Assembly: GCF_034424315.1 (NCBI RefSeq)
Contig: NZ_CP139972.1
Span: forward strand, 3,348,001-3,412,000
Direction of reading: 5' to 3'
DNA length: 64,000 nt
From: Chitinophaga sancti
GTDB taxonomy: Bacteria; Bacteroidota; Bacteroidia; Chitinophagales; Chitinophagaceae
Part shown: in pieces, positions 39,773-49,222 of the stretch
Layout of the letters: the number at the start of each line of letters is the position of its first letter
Position numbering within the stretch: position 1 is the stretch's first letter
The notes under the pieces: model-generated
What the model saw: the letters and a program-made list of their open reading frames with translations, nothing else
Told to the model about the DNA's origin: nothing
The model's database searches: none
Position numbers and translations under genes: made by a program

Positions 39773-39893
39773 TAAAAAAGAGCTTGTAACAAAAGTAAAA
39801 TTCCCGGATTAAATCCGGATCCCTGGTGGCAGGCGTTTATTTTGTAATGCGCAATGCCTTCAATTCACTTTTGGTACAAGCTCTTTTTAAAAT
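39773..39893. repeat. ~120-bp element with long terminal inverted repeats
   Basis: The left arm AAAAAGAGCTTGTAACAAAA and the right arm TTTTGGTACAAGCTCTTTTT form a near-perfect inverted repeat of about 24 bp around ~70 bases. The inner part has its own hairpin (TCCGGAT near ATCCGGA). It lies between two convergent genes, so it may act as a bidirectional terminator or be a small non-autonomous mobile element. Confidence 0.6.
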
Positions 39894-39896
39894 TCG

Positions 39897-40307
39897 CTAG
39901 ATAGACTCCGTGTACTTCTTGAAATTATCAAGAATGGCCTGCCATCCCGCTCTTTGCATTTCTTCGGGGTTTTGATTTTCCGTTTCGAAAGTCTGGTTGA
40001 TATCAGTTGAGTCTCCATGACTGTGGAAATAGATATCTACTTTACGGCCATCGCCGAGGGTAATACCAATTTTTTCATGCAGCTTTACTACATCGTAGGT
40101 ACCCCAAAAATCAAAGCCCATACTGCCATCTTTAGCTTCCATCCTTGAAGAAAAACGACCTCCCGGGCGCAGATCATTTTGAGCCGCAGGCGTGTGCCAG
40201 TCCTCAGAGGCTGTGTTCCATTTTACAATGTGTTCCGGGTTACTCCAGATTTTCCACACCTTTTCGACAGGTGCATTAACCGTGGTTTTGATGGTGATCG
40301 CGCTCAT
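39897..40307 (-). CDS. SRPBCC/AHSA1-domain protein
   Basis: A 136-residue START-like hydrophobic-pocket protein. The N-terminal motif ITIKTTVNAPVEKVWKIWSN, then GGRFSSRMEAKDGSMGFDFW and GWQAILDNFKKY, is typical of the activator-of-Hsp90-ATPase-like family often annotated as polyketide cyclase or ATPase activator. Cytosolic; ligand unknown. Confidence 0.9.
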   Translation of the reverse strand: MSAITIKTTVNAPVEKVWKIWSNPEHIVKWNTASEDWHTPAAQNDLRPGGRFSSRMEAKDGSMGFDFWGTYDVVKLHEKIGITLGDGRKVDIYFHSHGDSTDINQTFETENQNPEEMQRAGWQAILDNFKKYTESI

Positions 40308-40345
40308 GGTGTTTGATTTTATACTAAAGAACTTAAATTAAGTCT

Positions 40346-40398
40346 TTTCTTTCAATTATGGCCAAAGAGCTAAGCTCCCTGGCCATAATTGAAAGAGA
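40346..40398. terminator. Long hairpin downstream of GH127 gene
   Basis: A 17-bp perfect stem TCTTTCAATTATGGCCA/TGGCCATAATTGAAAGA encloses a loop with a nested GAGC/GCTC pair. It lies between the GH127 stop and the SRPBCC start, both on the minus strand. T-runs are weak, so it may stabilise RNA ends rather than act as a pure intrinsic terminator. Confidence 0.6.
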
Positions 40399-40458
40399 CA
40401 AAAAACGACTTAAACTACATATGGGCAAATCCGACAATTGCCAGGTAAGATGCGTCAC

Positions 40459-42441
40459 CTATCGGTTCACTACCGGGAACTGGGCAATACGCAAATGTGT
40501 GCAGCCATAAGGGATCAGTTCTATATCCTGCTCCTGACCTAATTCCAGCTGGAATATAGTACTGAAAGGTACCGGTCCTGCCATTTCCTGGTACAGCTGC
40601 CAGCTTGGGATGATTCTGCCTTTTGTTTTGATGGTGACCGGTGCTTTTTCAGGCTCCCATGGATAAGCGGCCACAGCACCTTTTACAACAGTATAATGTG
40701 CAGAAAGTTCATTCTCTGGTGTAGCATACAATGCATAGTTCCAGGGTGTAGTTGGCCTGATCTCGTAGTAACTGTTACCATAGTCAATACTGTCAGCAGC
40801 AGTTATACGCACCATCTTTTTCTCTTCTCCTATCTTCAATGCATAGGCCAGCGGACCTCTTTCTACAGAGATACTGTTTTCATACCAGCGCTGATTATTC
40901 AGGTGCATTGGCAATTGTAATATAACCACATCTCCTTTTTTCCAGCTTCTGTCTACCTTCACGATCTGGTTGCCCTTCGGCTCCTGTTCTGTCTTTCCGT
41001 TCACTATGATCTTTGCCTCTTTACACCATGCAGGAATGCGTAAGGATAATGGGAAAGCAGTAGTAGCCCCGGTATAAGTAAATGTGATCTGCTCTTCGAA
41101 AGGATAATTTGTTGTTTCAGTAAAACTGATCTGCTTACCATTGAGCGTCGTCTTCAGTTCGCTGGGAGCATATACCAATGCAGCTACACCTTTGTCTGCA
41201 CCGGCATACCAGAGGTTCTGCGTGAACTTAGGCCAGCCCTGGTGCATATTGGATGTACAGCAGGCATAGCCCGTAAGCAATCCATAACACACATCTGTGC
41301 CACTATGATTAATATGAAAACCTCTTGTCTGGCGGGTGAGCATCACCTGGTTTGCCTGTTGAAAATACTGCCTGTCCATAAAGTCAGCAGTGATCTGCGT
41401 AGGCATAGCATTGAAAGCAATCCTTTCCAGCCTGTCAGCATACGCTACATCGCCAGTGATAGGCAATGTTGTTTCCAGGGTGTACATCATTTCCACCGCC
41501 GTACATAATTCTGAACCGCCGGTAGGATTGTTGCCATGCAGGTCTTCATCACCACCATACAACCCCATCACCATGTCATCATAACGGCGCAGGTCAGTAT
41601 AGCCTTTTACGGTAGCATCCCAATACTTTTGTTCCGGATGCTGCTGGTAATAAAGGATCGGTTCCTTCATACCCTGTGCCAGGTTCACGCCATGGATACT
41701 CCCTACCTGGGAGAGTAAAGGTGAATGAAGGAATGCATTGGTAAAATCAAAGGTCTGCCTGTGGAGTAAGTCAGCAAGGTCCAGCAGGAATTTATCCCCT
41801 GTAATGTTGTACAGCCAGTACACTTCTTTCAGGTTATCGCCTGATCTGAACCTGGCCCAGAAAGACCAGTGGTCCAGCGGATGCGCAGGCAACTCTTTCA
41901 GCTGGTACCTGAAGTAATTGGTCATGAGTTTTACCACCCGCTGATCGCCGGTAGCCATGTAATACTGCTGCAGAATTTTGAGCATTACGATCTTCGGCCA
42001 CCAGTCATGGCTGTTATCTCTTTGTACCCCTGGTTCAGGACTATAATCCTTTGAAGGGCCAAAGTAACCATCAGGCTGCTGACTTTTAAGACTCCATTCC
42101 ACCCATGGTTTTACTTTGCGGATCAGGGCAGTATCCTGCAGGATGTAGGCGAGTGGCAGCAAGCCATCAATCCAGTAAGGGCCGCGTTCCCACTGATCGC
42201 CATCGCCCCCCAGCCAGCCATTGCGCGGGCCCATTACCAGGGGATACAACTTATCAAGCTGGCCTGTAGCACCATTCTTTTGGCGCACCAGCATTTCTTT
42301 TAACCAGCCTTGTGGCTTAATGGCCCCGATGGGCAGGGCCGTGTAAGGATTTTCGCGGAGCGGCGCCCGGTTAAAGACAGGCGCAACCTGTGCCTGTACG
42401 GAAATACAGAATAATAGGCAAATTAAGACCTGAGACTTCAT
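40459..42441 (-). CDS. GH127-type glycoside hydrolase (beta-L-arabinofuranosidase family)
   Basis: The start at 42441 (MKSQVLICLLFCISVQAQ) gives a signal peptide and 660 residues. The alpha/alpha-barrel region includes QWERGPYWIDGLLPLAYIL, QQPDGYFGPSKDY and RYDDMVMGLYGGDEDLHGNN. The motif GGSELCTAVEMMY followed by GYACCTSNMHQGW supplies the Glu and paired Cys expected for the zinc/Cys-nucleophile site of GH127. The C-terminal part is beta-rich. It likely releases terminal arabinofuranose or related sugars; exact substrate unknown. Confidence 0.88.
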   Translation of the reverse strand: MKSQVLICLLFCISVQAQVAPVFNRAPLRENPYTALPIGAIKPQGWLKEMLVRQKNGATGQLDKLYPLVMGPRNGWLGGDGDQWERGPYWIDGLLPLAYILQDTALIRKVKPWVEWSLKSQQPDGYFGPSKDYSPEPGVQRDNSHDWWPKIVMLKILQQYYMATGDQRVVKLMTNYFRYQLKELPAHPLDHWSFWARFRSGDNLKEVYWLYNITGDKFLLDLADLLHRQTFDFTNAFLHSPLLSQVGSIHGVNLAQGMKEPILYYQQHPEQKYWDATVKGYTDLRRYDDMVMGLYGGDEDLHGNNPTGGSELCTAVEMMYTLETTLPITGDVAYADRLERIAFNAMPTQITADFMDRQYFQQANQVMLTRQTRGFHINHSGTDVCYGLLTGYACCTSNMHQGWPKFTQNLWYAGADKGVAALVYAPSELKTTLNGKQISFTETTNYPFEEQITFTYTGATTAFPLSLRIPAWCKEAKIIVNGKTEQEPKGNQIVKVDRSWKKGDVVILQLPMHLNNQRWYENSISVERGPLAYALKIGEEKKMVRITAADSIDYGNSYYEIRPTTPWNYALYATPENELSAHYTVVKGAVAAYPWEPEKAPVTIKTKGRIIPSWQLYQEMAGPVPFSTIFQLELGQEQDIELIPYGCTHLRIAQFPVVNR

Positions 42442-42595
42442 TTTACGTGGTGTTATTTGGGCGCCAAGATAAAACATCAGGGGCTAGAGTTTTTGTCTTT
42501 TTTTTGCAGCAAAATGAAAAATAATCCCCACCTATTTTATTAAATAGATAGCATTCCCCCTTGGGAGGCCTGTTTGAATTTTATAACTTTAAGGA

Positions 42596-43492
42596 ATGAA
42601 ACGCTCCGAAAGTATCCAGGACTTTTACAATCGTCATCCCGAGGCGATTCCCATCGGCGAAAACGGCCCCGGGCATTTTAATATCTTCATGCGGCAGGCC
42701 TGCGTTACCAGCAGCCCTTACAGCCGCCGCGACTTTTACAAAATATCACTGATCATTGGCACCGGCAAAATTCATTATGCTGATACCTGGATCAATATTG
42801 ACCGGCCCGCACTCCTCTTCTCCAACCCCATGGTACCCTATTCCTGGGAAACGGAGGATCCTGATCAGCGGGGCTGGTACTGCATTTTCACAGAATCCTT
42901 CCTGTCTCAGATAGAAAAGTTACAGGATTCCCCCCTGTTCAGCATCGGCACACCTCATCCTGTATTCTTCCCAAATGAAGCGCAGATAGGGGAAATCTCC
43001 ACTATTTTCGATAAAATGGTCAGGGAAATGAACAGTGAATATGTACACAAGTTCAGTGTACTCCGCAATTGTGTACAACTGCTCATTCACGAAGGCATGA
43101 AGCTAACACCGGCAGGTTCGTTCGAAAAGCATACCAATGCCTCTACCCGTATTTCCAGTTTATTCCTGGAACTCCTGGAAAGGCAGTTCCCGATCGATAC
43201 GCCGGAAGCCGCCCTGCGACTGAAAACGGCCAATGACTTTGCACAAAGTTTATCCGTTCACGTCAATCACCTGAACCGCTCTGTAAAGGAAATTACCGGC
43301 AAAACGACCACCGCCCACATTGCCTCCCGCATTACCCGCGAAGCCACTGCCCTGCTCCGGCATACGGACTGGAACATTGCAGAAATCGGGTATGCCCTGG
43401 GTTTTGAATCGCCTCCATATTTTACCAACTTCTTCCGCAAGCACGCGGGCCTGGCACCCGGAGAAGTCAGGAATAGCACTGTGCTTGTTTGA
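42596..43492 (+). CDS. AraC-family transcriptional regulator
   Basis: 298 residues. The N-terminal cupin-like sensing domain (FMRQACVTSSPYSRRDFYKI) is followed by a C-terminal double helix-turn-helix (AQSLSVHVNHLNRSVKEITG, TDWNIAEIGYALGFESPPYF, TNFFRKHAGLAPGEVR). It precedes an aldo/keto reductase gene by 82 bases on the same strand and is divergent from the GH127 gene. The reductase is the more likely target. Confidence 0.92.
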   Translation: MKRSESIQDFYNRHPEAIPIGENGPGHFNIFMRQACVTSSPYSRRDFYKISLIIGTGKIHYADTWINIDRPALLFSNPMVPYSWETEDPDQRGWYCIFTESFLSQIEKLQDSPLFSIGTPHPVFFPNEAQIGEISTIFDKMVREMNSEYVHKFSVLRNCVQLLIHEGMKLTPAGSFEKHTNASTRISSLFLELLERQFPIDTPEAALRLKTANDFAQSLSVHVNHLNRSVKEITGKTTTAHIASRITREATALLRHTDWNIAEIGYALGFESPPYFTNFFRKHAGLAPGEVRNSTVLV

Positions 43493-43574
43493 AAATTATA
43501 AGTTCTTGTTTGATTCCGGTAACGGCCACCTACGGCCCCTCTCCTAACTTTGTGTCTACAAAACACGCACAAAT

Positions 43575-44573
43575 ATGAAGTACAGAACCCTTGGTAAAAC
43601 CGGTGAAAAGCTCTCCGCTACAGGATTGGGCTGCATGGGTATGAGCTTTGCTTATGGCCCTACCAATGATACTGAAAGCATTGCCACCCTGCACAGAGCA
43701 TTGGAACTGGGTATTAATTTCTGGGATACGGCAGATATGTATGCCGCTGGTGCAAATGAATCCCTCATTTCAAAAGTATTAGTTCCAAACAGGGATAAAA
43801 TCTTTATCGCTACCAAATTCGGCTTCCGCTTCAAAGATGGGCAGGCAGGTCCAAGCGGTACTGTCAACACTTATTTTGACGGCTCCCCTGCATGGATCAA
43901 AACCGCTGTGGAAGGTAGTTTGAAAAGACTGGGCATAGATACCATCGATCTGTATTACGCACATCGTGTAGACCCAAACGTACCTATTGAAGAAACAGTA
44001 GGCGCCATGGCAGAACTGGTGAAAGAAGGTAAGGTAAGATACCTTGGACTAAGTGAAGCCTCTGCAGACTCTTTAAGAAGAGCAAATACCGTACACCCGA
44101 TTGCCGCTTTGCAAACTGAATACTCCATCCTGACAAGAGATGTGGAAGGCGATATCCTCAACACCGCCAGGGAACTGGGCACATCACTGGTACCTTATTC
44201 TCCCCTGTCAAGAGGATTGTTGATCAATGCGAATCCTGACAAACTCGAAGATGATGATTTCAGGAAAGGGCTGCCCCGCTATCAGAAAGAGAACCTGGAG
44301 AACAATGCAAAACTGGTGGCTGAATTTGCTGCACTGGCAGCAGGCAAACAATGTACACCTGCGCAGTTAGCACTGGCATGGGTACTGGCACAGGGTGAAG
44401 ATATCATTCCGATTCCCGGCACTAAAAGAATTAAATACCTGGAAGAAAATGCAAAGGCAGTAGATCTTACACTCTCCAAAGATGACCTGGCAGCAATCGG
44501 GGCACTGGTGATCAAATATCCGAACCTGGGTGAAAGATACTTACCGGGCGCGATGAAACTAGTGAACAATTAA
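43575..44573 (+). CDS. Aldo/keto reductase
   Basis: A 332-residue NADPH-dependent TIM-barrel reductase. The catalytic tetrad fits: Asp and Tyr in [14 protein letters not shown], Lys in IATKFGF, His in [11 protein letters not shown]. Cofactor-binding residues lie in [20 protein letters not shown]. It most resembles the AKR group related to YakC/pyridoxal reductase. Substrate unknown. Confidence 0.93.
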   Translation: MKYRTLGKTGEKLSATGLGCMGMSFAYGPTNDTESIATLHRALELGINFWDTADMYAAGANESLISKVLVPNRDKIFIATKFGFRFKDGQAGPSGTVNTYFDGSPAWIKTAVEGSLKRLGIDTIDLYYAHRVDPNVPIEETVGAMAELVKEGKVRYLGLSEASADSLRRANTVHPIAALQTEYSILTRDVEGDILNTARELGTSLVPYSPLSRGLLINANPDKLEDDDFRKGLPRYQKENLENNAKLVAEFAALAAGKQCTPAQLALAWVLAQGEDIIPIPGTKRIKYLEENAKAVDLTLSKDDLAAIGALVIKYPNLGERYLPGAMKLVNN

Positions 44574-44654
44574 TGGTGAAATTGATAAACTATTAATGGA
44601 GGCTGACTTCTATGTTGAAAAACAAGCCCCGAGAAAAAAAAGTAAAAAAAACTT

Positions 44655-44684
44655 TTAGGCTGGTCTTTTTAGGCCAGCTTTTAT
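44655..44684 (+). terminator. Probable terminator after aldo/keto reductase
   Basis: A short stem (GGCTGG with CCAGC) around TCTTTTTAGG is followed by TTTTATTTT. Confidence 0.55.
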
Positions 44685-44818
44685 TTTACCTATAAAAACA
44701 ATCTTCTCTTAGCAGACATTGCTATGCAAGCTGCAAATTCTTGTATTATTCTCTATAGGAAGCCATATGCAAACTAAAAAGAGTGGTCTTGCAAATAAGC
44801 CACAGTCAGCCTCATTTT

Positions 44819-45778
44819 TTATAAGATCAGTTCCATCTGGATATTACATCTTTCATAAGGCGTAGCGCGACCAGCCACCTTTTTAAACCCTAATTTCTGA
44901 TATAAACCAATCGCTGGTTTAAGAATGGTATTACTCTCCAGGTACAGGTTCTTAGCCTCCAATGAACGGGCTTTCTCCACGATCGCACGCCCTAATTTAT
45001 ATCCCACACTCCTGCCCTGTGCTTTAGGCGATACCGCCATCTTCGCCAGCTCATATTCATATACAGGATCATCCATTTTGATCAGTGCACATACCCCTAC
45101 AGGTGTTTCACCATCCAAAGCAACCAGGATATACCCACCCTTATCCAGGATGTATTCATTCGGATGATCCAAAGCTTTGTAATCCGCAGCCTCCATCTTA
45201 AAATACGTGGTAATCCATTCTTCGTTCAGATCACGAAATGCCTGCTGGTACGCCGGGGTATAATCTACAATACGAATCGTATGCCCCTCCCGCTGTTTCT
45301 TCGTTTCCAGCACCCGGCGGAGCAGGCTTTTTTCTTCCAGTAAATACTCCCATTCCTCAATCGCTTTCCAAAGGTCATTTCTCGTCTGGGAAGAAATGTC
45401 GTCGATCGCCTTTTCTACATCTTTCAACTGATCCTCAATCCGGATGGCAGTGTCCTTCCCTTTTTTAGAAAGTTGCACCACATTCCGGCGACCATCCGTT
45501 TTGTCCTTTTTTTCTACCAGGTAACCCGCCTTCGCCATTTCTGTGGTGATCTTACTCACAGAAGGATGCGTATGGCCTATTTCTTTGGCAATGGCCGTGA
45601 TGGTTTTGCCCTCTCCTTTGGAGAGCACGTAAAATACGGGAAACCATTTCGGCTGCATGTCATTGCCGTAGAGGCTGTAAATCTGTGCCGCATCTTCAGT
45701 GATCTTTTCCGTGAGCAGCCGAAGCCGGCTCCCAATTGCCATTTTGCCTGCTTCTTTGAAGAATTCCATTGTTGACAT
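44819..45778 (-). CDS. MarR regulator fused to GNAT acetyltransferase
   Basis: 319 residues. The N-terminal MarR winged helix (~1-145; KWFPVFYVLSKGEGKTITAI, HPSVSKITTEMAKAGYLVEK) is joined to a GNAT domain (~165-319; VALDGETPVGVCALIKMDDP, ELAKMAVSPKAQGRSVGYKL, NLYLESNTILKPAIGLYQKL). A ligand-sensing regulator with its own acetyltransferase is implied. A perfect palindrome 2 bases upstream of the start suggests autoregulation. Confidence 0.92.
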   Translation of the reverse strand: MSTMEFFKEAGKMAIGSRLRLLTEKITEDAAQIYSLYGNDMQPKWFPVFYVLSKGEGKTITAIAKEIGHTHPSVSKITTEMAKAGYLVEKKDKTDGRRNVVQLSKKGKDTAIRIEDQLKDVEKAIDDISSQTRNDLWKAIEEWEYLLEEKSLLRRVLETKKQREGHTIRIVDYTPAYQQAFRDLNEEWITTYFKMEAADYKALDHPNEYILDKGGYILVALDGETPVGVCALIKMDDPVYEYELAKMAVSPKAQGRSVGYKLGRAIVEKARSLEAKNLYLESNTILKPAIGLYQKLGFKKVAGRATPYERCNIQMELIL

Positions 45779-45779
45779 A

Positions 45780-45803
45780 ATTTACGTAACTAGTTACGTA
45801 AAT
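45780..45803. promoter_or_regulatory. 24-bp perfect palindrome, probable MarR operator
   Basis: The half-site ATTTACGTAACT is followed directly by its complement AGTTACGTAAAT. It lies next to the MarR-GNAT start codon and about 85 bases before the divergent gene at 45889, so it may control both. Confidence 0.8.
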
Positions 45804-45858
45804 GTAATAAGTATTTTCCGGATTAGCGTCATATATGAAAAATCTAAATAAGTTAAGG

Positions 45859-45866
45859 TATCTTTG
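45859..45866 (+). promoter_or_regulatory. -7 promoter element TATCTTTG
   Basis: A perfect TAnnTTTG match 23 bases before the chosen ATG of the following gene, which supports that start. No clear TTG is seen at -33. Confidence 0.5.
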
Positions 45867-45888
45867 TCCTATTCCAAACCTAAGACCT

Positions 45889-46665
45889 ATGAAAAAATCT
45901 ATCCTATCCCTGCTCCTATGCCTGCTATTTGCCGGCACCAGTCATGCAGGCTGGTATGTTTGCTATAATTTCAAAGGGAAGATCGGCGACCGTCCTATTC
46001 ATCTCTCTATCCAGTTGCTGCGTGGCTATGGAGATGACCCGGAAGCTATTACTGTGAAAGGGGTCTATATGTACGATAACCTGAATGAACCAATTCCGAT
46101 CCATGGTATTCTGAATGAACGTACCCACATGGTTTTGAAAGAAACCATTAATAACCAGCCGAATGCCATGATGGACTTCCTGTTCTACGGCAATAAGATG
46201 AAGGGCAGCTGGATGTCATTAAAAAACAACATGACACCAGAAACCCTGGAACTGGAAAAAATTGGTGAACTGATTGATACCGTGGCGAGTGCGAAGATCG
46301 ATCCCATAGATATTATTCAGAGTGCGAGCCTGAAAGACAAGTACCTGGTTGGCGTGTATAGCAAGAAAGCCATTGGTAAACAAGCCATCATGCGTAAGCT
46401 GAAGATTGTAGACAAGGTAACGAACAAGGTAACGCAGGAGATTGACTTTGAAAAAGTAAAGACTGCCAGTGGTAATGTATGGACTATCATTTATGGTAAT
46501 ACCATTGTAGATGATATTAATAATGATGGCGTGAAAGATATTACTGTGTGGAATGATGTAGGAAAAAGAGGAGGATACCTGTACATTATGTACGATCCGA
46601 AGAAAAAGGAATATGTGCTGAACCCTACGCCGGAGGCAGACGAAATTACACCAGCAAAGAATTAA
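45889..46665 (+). CDS. Exported protein of unknown function, 258 aa
   Basis: The start at 45889 (MKKSILSLLLCLLFAGTSHA) gives a clean signal peptide; an earlier ATG at 45835 lies upstream of the promoter element. The mature protein has no domain I recognise. Near the C-terminus IVDDINNDGVKDITVWND resembles a calcium-binding or FG-GAP-like Asp-rich loop. It is probably periplasmic or surface-exposed. Confidence 0.75.
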   Translation: MKKSILSLLLCLLFAGTSHAGWYVCYNFKGKIGDRPIHLSIQLLRGYGDDPEAITVKGVYMYDNLNEPIPIHGILNERTHMVLKETINNQPNAMMDFLFYGNKMKGSWMSLKNNMTPETLELEKIGELIDTVASAKIDPIDIIQSASLKDKYLVGVYSKKAIGKQAIMRKLKIVDKVTNKVTQEIDFEKVKTASGNVWTIIYGNTIVDDINNDGVKDITVWNDVGKRGGYLYIMYDPKKKEYVLNPTPEADEITPAKN

Positions 46666-46686
46666 AGACGACTTCAACAGGCAATT

Positions 46687-46718
46687 AAAAAAGCCGGCTC
46701 ATTTACGAGCCGGCTTTT
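46687..46718. terminator. Bidirectional terminator
   Basis: The stem AAAGCCGGCTC/GAGCCGGCTTT around ATTTAC is followed by T's on the plus strand and by A/T-rich sequence on the other. It sits between two convergent stops. Confidence 0.85.
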
Positions 46719-46721
46719 CTA

Positions 46722-47144
46722 TTATTTATACGTCACATTCAGAGTGATTGGCGTAGCAGCCAGTGCCTTTGAAATAGGGCAACCTTCTTTCGCACCTTTT
46801 GCAATTTCCTTAAACTGTTCCTCGCTTACACCTTCAATGGCAGCAGCTACCAGGTCCAGGGTAATACCTGCAATCGCACCGGCAGCAGGATCCAGTTCTA
46901 CGGTTGCTTTCGTATCCAGGTCATTCGCTATAAAGCCAGCCTTGGTCAGTGCTGCGCTCAGTGCCATTGTGAAGCAACCTGCATGGGAAGCACCCAGCAG
47001 TTCTTCAGGATTCGTACCTACTCCATCCGCAAAACGGGCATTAAAAGAATACTGGGTATTGGTCAATACGGTGCTTTGTACAGAAATATTGCCTTTACCT
47101 TCTTTCAAATTACCATTCCAGTGTGCATTTGCTGTTCTTTTCAT
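46722..47144 (-). CDS. osmC: OsmC-family peroxiredoxin
   Basis: A 140-residue thiol peroxidase acting on organic hydroperoxides. The two catalytic Cys are in GASHAGCFTMALSAAL and AKEGCPISKAL. The N-terminus RTANAHWNGNLKEGKGNISV is typical of the OsmC (not Ohr) branch. A single gene with its own terminator. Confidence 0.93.
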   Translation of the reverse strand: MKRTANAHWNGNLKEGKGNISVQSTVLTNTQYSFNARFADGVGTNPEELLGASHAGCFTMALSAALTKAGFIANDLDTKATVELDPAAGAIAGITLDLVAAAIEGVSEEQFKEIAKGAKEGCPISKALAATPITLNVTYK

Positions 47145-47354
47145 AATATCTTGTTTTTAGTTTTGTGGTAGTGTACCTATTTCAATTTCCTTGTCTTAAA
47201 GATCTTCCGGATCTCCCTGTACTTGCAACAGGAAACAGCAGAGAGGGCCTGCGGCCGGCTTAATTATAATCAAAATACTACACTACCGGTTTTTTGTGTA
47301 TTTGTTTGTTGATGTAAAATTGAGGTTTTTGAAGCATAAAAAATTTAACCCAGG

Positions 47355-48011
47355 TTAAAAAGTCAACACAGATCCTTTCAGGTATTTCAGTTTCTGAAAT
47401 GCATACTGCTCTTTAAACCCTGCATCCAACCAGAGTTGTTTGCATTGCGGGTTTGCATACAGGATCTTGAGCGAACGGGGTTTTCGGATCAGGCTCTCCA
47501 TCACCTGGTCAATGAAATCATTCATGATCACCTCGTCAAAAGGGTTGAACAGGAAGATCACGCCTACTTCATCCGGAATACTATACTTCCTGGCATCGGC
47601 ACATACAATATCCACTTTGCAGCCTGCATACCTGCTTTCCAGTGCAGTCGCTATTTCCAGCGCATCTCCATAAAGTTTGGGAGAGAAATCAATACCCGTG
47701 ATGTGCTTAAAACCATAAGCAGCGGCAATAGCCAGCACTCTACCCTTACCACAACCTACATCCAGGAACGCCGTATCCAGTTCATGTTTTTCCACATGAT
47801 CGAATAACCAGCCAGCTGTATAATAGTTCACCGGTTCGTACATCGATGCATGTTCCAGCTCTGCTGCCGGTACATGTGTCACCAGGTCATCCGTACCAAT
47901 CGTCTTTACTCCAAAATGTTTTTCTCCGCGTATCTCATACCAGATGATAAAACATGCCATGCTAAGACCCCAGTGCCAGGTAATATAAAAAAAATAAGAC
48001 AGGTACTTCAT
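47355..48011 (-). CDS. Class I SAM-dependent methyltransferase
   Basis: 218 residues. An N-terminal hydrophobic segment (YFFYITWHWGLSMACFIIWY) suggests membrane association. The SAM-binding motif is FLDVGCGKGRVLAIAAAYG, followed by ITGIDFSPKLYGDA and VGVIFLFNPFDEVIMNDFID. Substrate unknown. Confidence 0.85.
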   Translation of the reverse strand: MKYLSYFFYITWHWGLSMACFIIWYEIRGEKHFGVKTIGTDDLVTHVPAAELEHASMYEPVNYYTAGWLFDHVEKHELDTAFLDVGCGKGRVLAIAAAYGFKHITGIDFSPKLYGDALEIATALESRYAGCKVDIVCADARKYSIPDEVGVIFLFNPFDEVIMNDFIDQVMESLIRKPRSLKILYANPQCKQLWLDAGFKEQYAFQKLKYLKGSVLTF

Positions 48012-48240
48012 TGGGCGTTTACAAGGTTAATAAATGGGGTAGCGCTATTGGGTCCTGTAATTATTGCTTTTGTTACAATTCCGGCATTGAATATAGGTAT
48101 TTTCTACGTTTGTAAAAAGACGGAAATAATGTTAATGTTTTTTAACAACCACATCTAATCCACTTTACTGGTAAGGGTTTCAGCGAAATATTAGAATTTG
48201 GCATTCTATTTGGCTATTGATCAGTATAAAACAACTTGTT

Positions 48241-48876
48241 ATGAAAAAGATCGTTCTTATTACCTGTTTAGTAGCCATTGGTTCAATATACAGTTATAAG
48301 GCTGATGCACAGGTGAGGTTTAATGTGAACGTGAATATTGGCAGCCAGCCAGCGTGGGGCCCTGAGGGTTATGACTATGCTGAATATTACTACATGCCGG
48401 ATATCGATGCATATTATTACGTACCTGAACGTCAGTTCATCTACCTGGAAGATAGCAGATGGGTGTTTGCACCTGCTTTACCTCCGCGCTTCCATTATGA
48501 CCTGTATCGCGGTTATAAGGTGGTGGTAAATGAACCTCGTCCTTACCTGCGTCCTGAATTTTGCAGGGATAGGTTTGCAGGCTATAGAGGAGCCTGGGGC
48601 CGTCAGTCCATTATCAGGGATTCACGTAATCCCCGTTACTTCGCTGCACAGCCTCATGGTGGTGGATATTATGGTGGCCGTGGTTATGAAGGTGGTCGTC
48701 ATGGCTGGAACAACGGTGGTGAACGCGGTCATGAAGGTGGTGGTTGGAATGGCGGTGGCCCTGGCTGGAACAACGGTGGTGGACGCGGTCACGAAGGTGG
48801 CGGTTGGGATGGCGGCGGTCGCGGTCATGAAGGTGGAAACGGACGTGGTGGAGATCACGGCAGACATGGCCATTAA
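48241..48876 (+). CDS. Exported Gly/His-rich repeat protein
   Basis: The start at 48241 (MKKIVLITCLVAIGSIYSYK) gives a signal peptide and 211 residues. The first half has a Tyr-rich region (YDYAEYYYMPDIDAYYYVPE). The last ~75 residues are tandem Gly-rich repeats of the type NNGGERGHEGGGW, ending in a His-rich tail. It may be a structural or metal-binding envelope protein. An antisense His-rich frame is only a mirror of this repeat. Confidence 0.8.
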   Translation: MKKIVLITCLVAIGSIYSYKADAQVRFNVNVNIGSQPAWGPEGYDYAEYYYMPDIDAYYYVPERQFIYLEDSRWVFAPALPPRFHYDLYRGYKVVVNEPRPYLRPEFCRDRFAGYRGAWGRQSIIRDSRNPRYFAAQPHGGGYYGGRGYEGGRHGWNNGGERGHEGGGWNGGGPGWNNGGGRGHEGGGWDGGGRGHEGGNGRGGDHGRHGH

Positions 48877-48926
48877 TCATTCAAGCACGTATATTCTCAC
48901 AAATCACTATAAATCACAGGAAATAA

Positions 48927-48957
48927 AAAGGCCCCGACATCTGCCGGGGCCTTAATT
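48927..48957. terminator. Terminator between convergent genes
   Basis: The stem AAGGCCCCG/CGGGGCCTT around the loop ACATCTGC lies just before the stop of the minus-strand gene. Confidence 0.85.
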
Positions 48958-48959
48958 AT

Positions 48960-49202
48960 TTAAATTTCTTGCAGTTCCTCCTGATCGCGAAGATAGATAC
49001 GGGAATAACGCAGGTTCATCCATTGTACACTATCCACTTCCAGAGGTGACACTTCTTCCAGCCTTTCTTCAAGTTGTCTGAGGGAAATCTTGCTGATTTC
49101 CATTTCTTTCAGAGAAGCATCCAATAATGCTTCAACTGCGCCGTCGTCTTTTGCATCTTTTAATTGGACGATTATCTTCGACGCTAATTCTTCTGTTTTC
49201 AT
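48960..49202 (-). CDS. Small helical protein of unknown function
   Basis: The start at 49202 (MKTEELASKIIVQLKDAKDD) is 20 bases after the upstream methyltransferase stop and gives 80 residues; an alternative ATG at 49238 would overlap that gene by 16 bases. The sequence is charged and helical, with a probable coiled coil (ISKISLRQLEERLEEV). Probably co-transcribed with the methyltransferase gene. Confidence 0.65.
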   Translation of the reverse strand: MKTEELASKIIVQLKDAKDDGAVEALLDASLKEMEISKISLRQLEERLEEVSPLEVDSVQWMNLRYSRIYLRDQEELQEI

Positions 49203-49222
49203 GTCATTAATCAATTTTTCCG

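Noticed and set aside
48614..48880. His-rich minus-strand frame
   Set aside because: It is the reverse complement of the Gly-rich repeat of the plus-strand gene.
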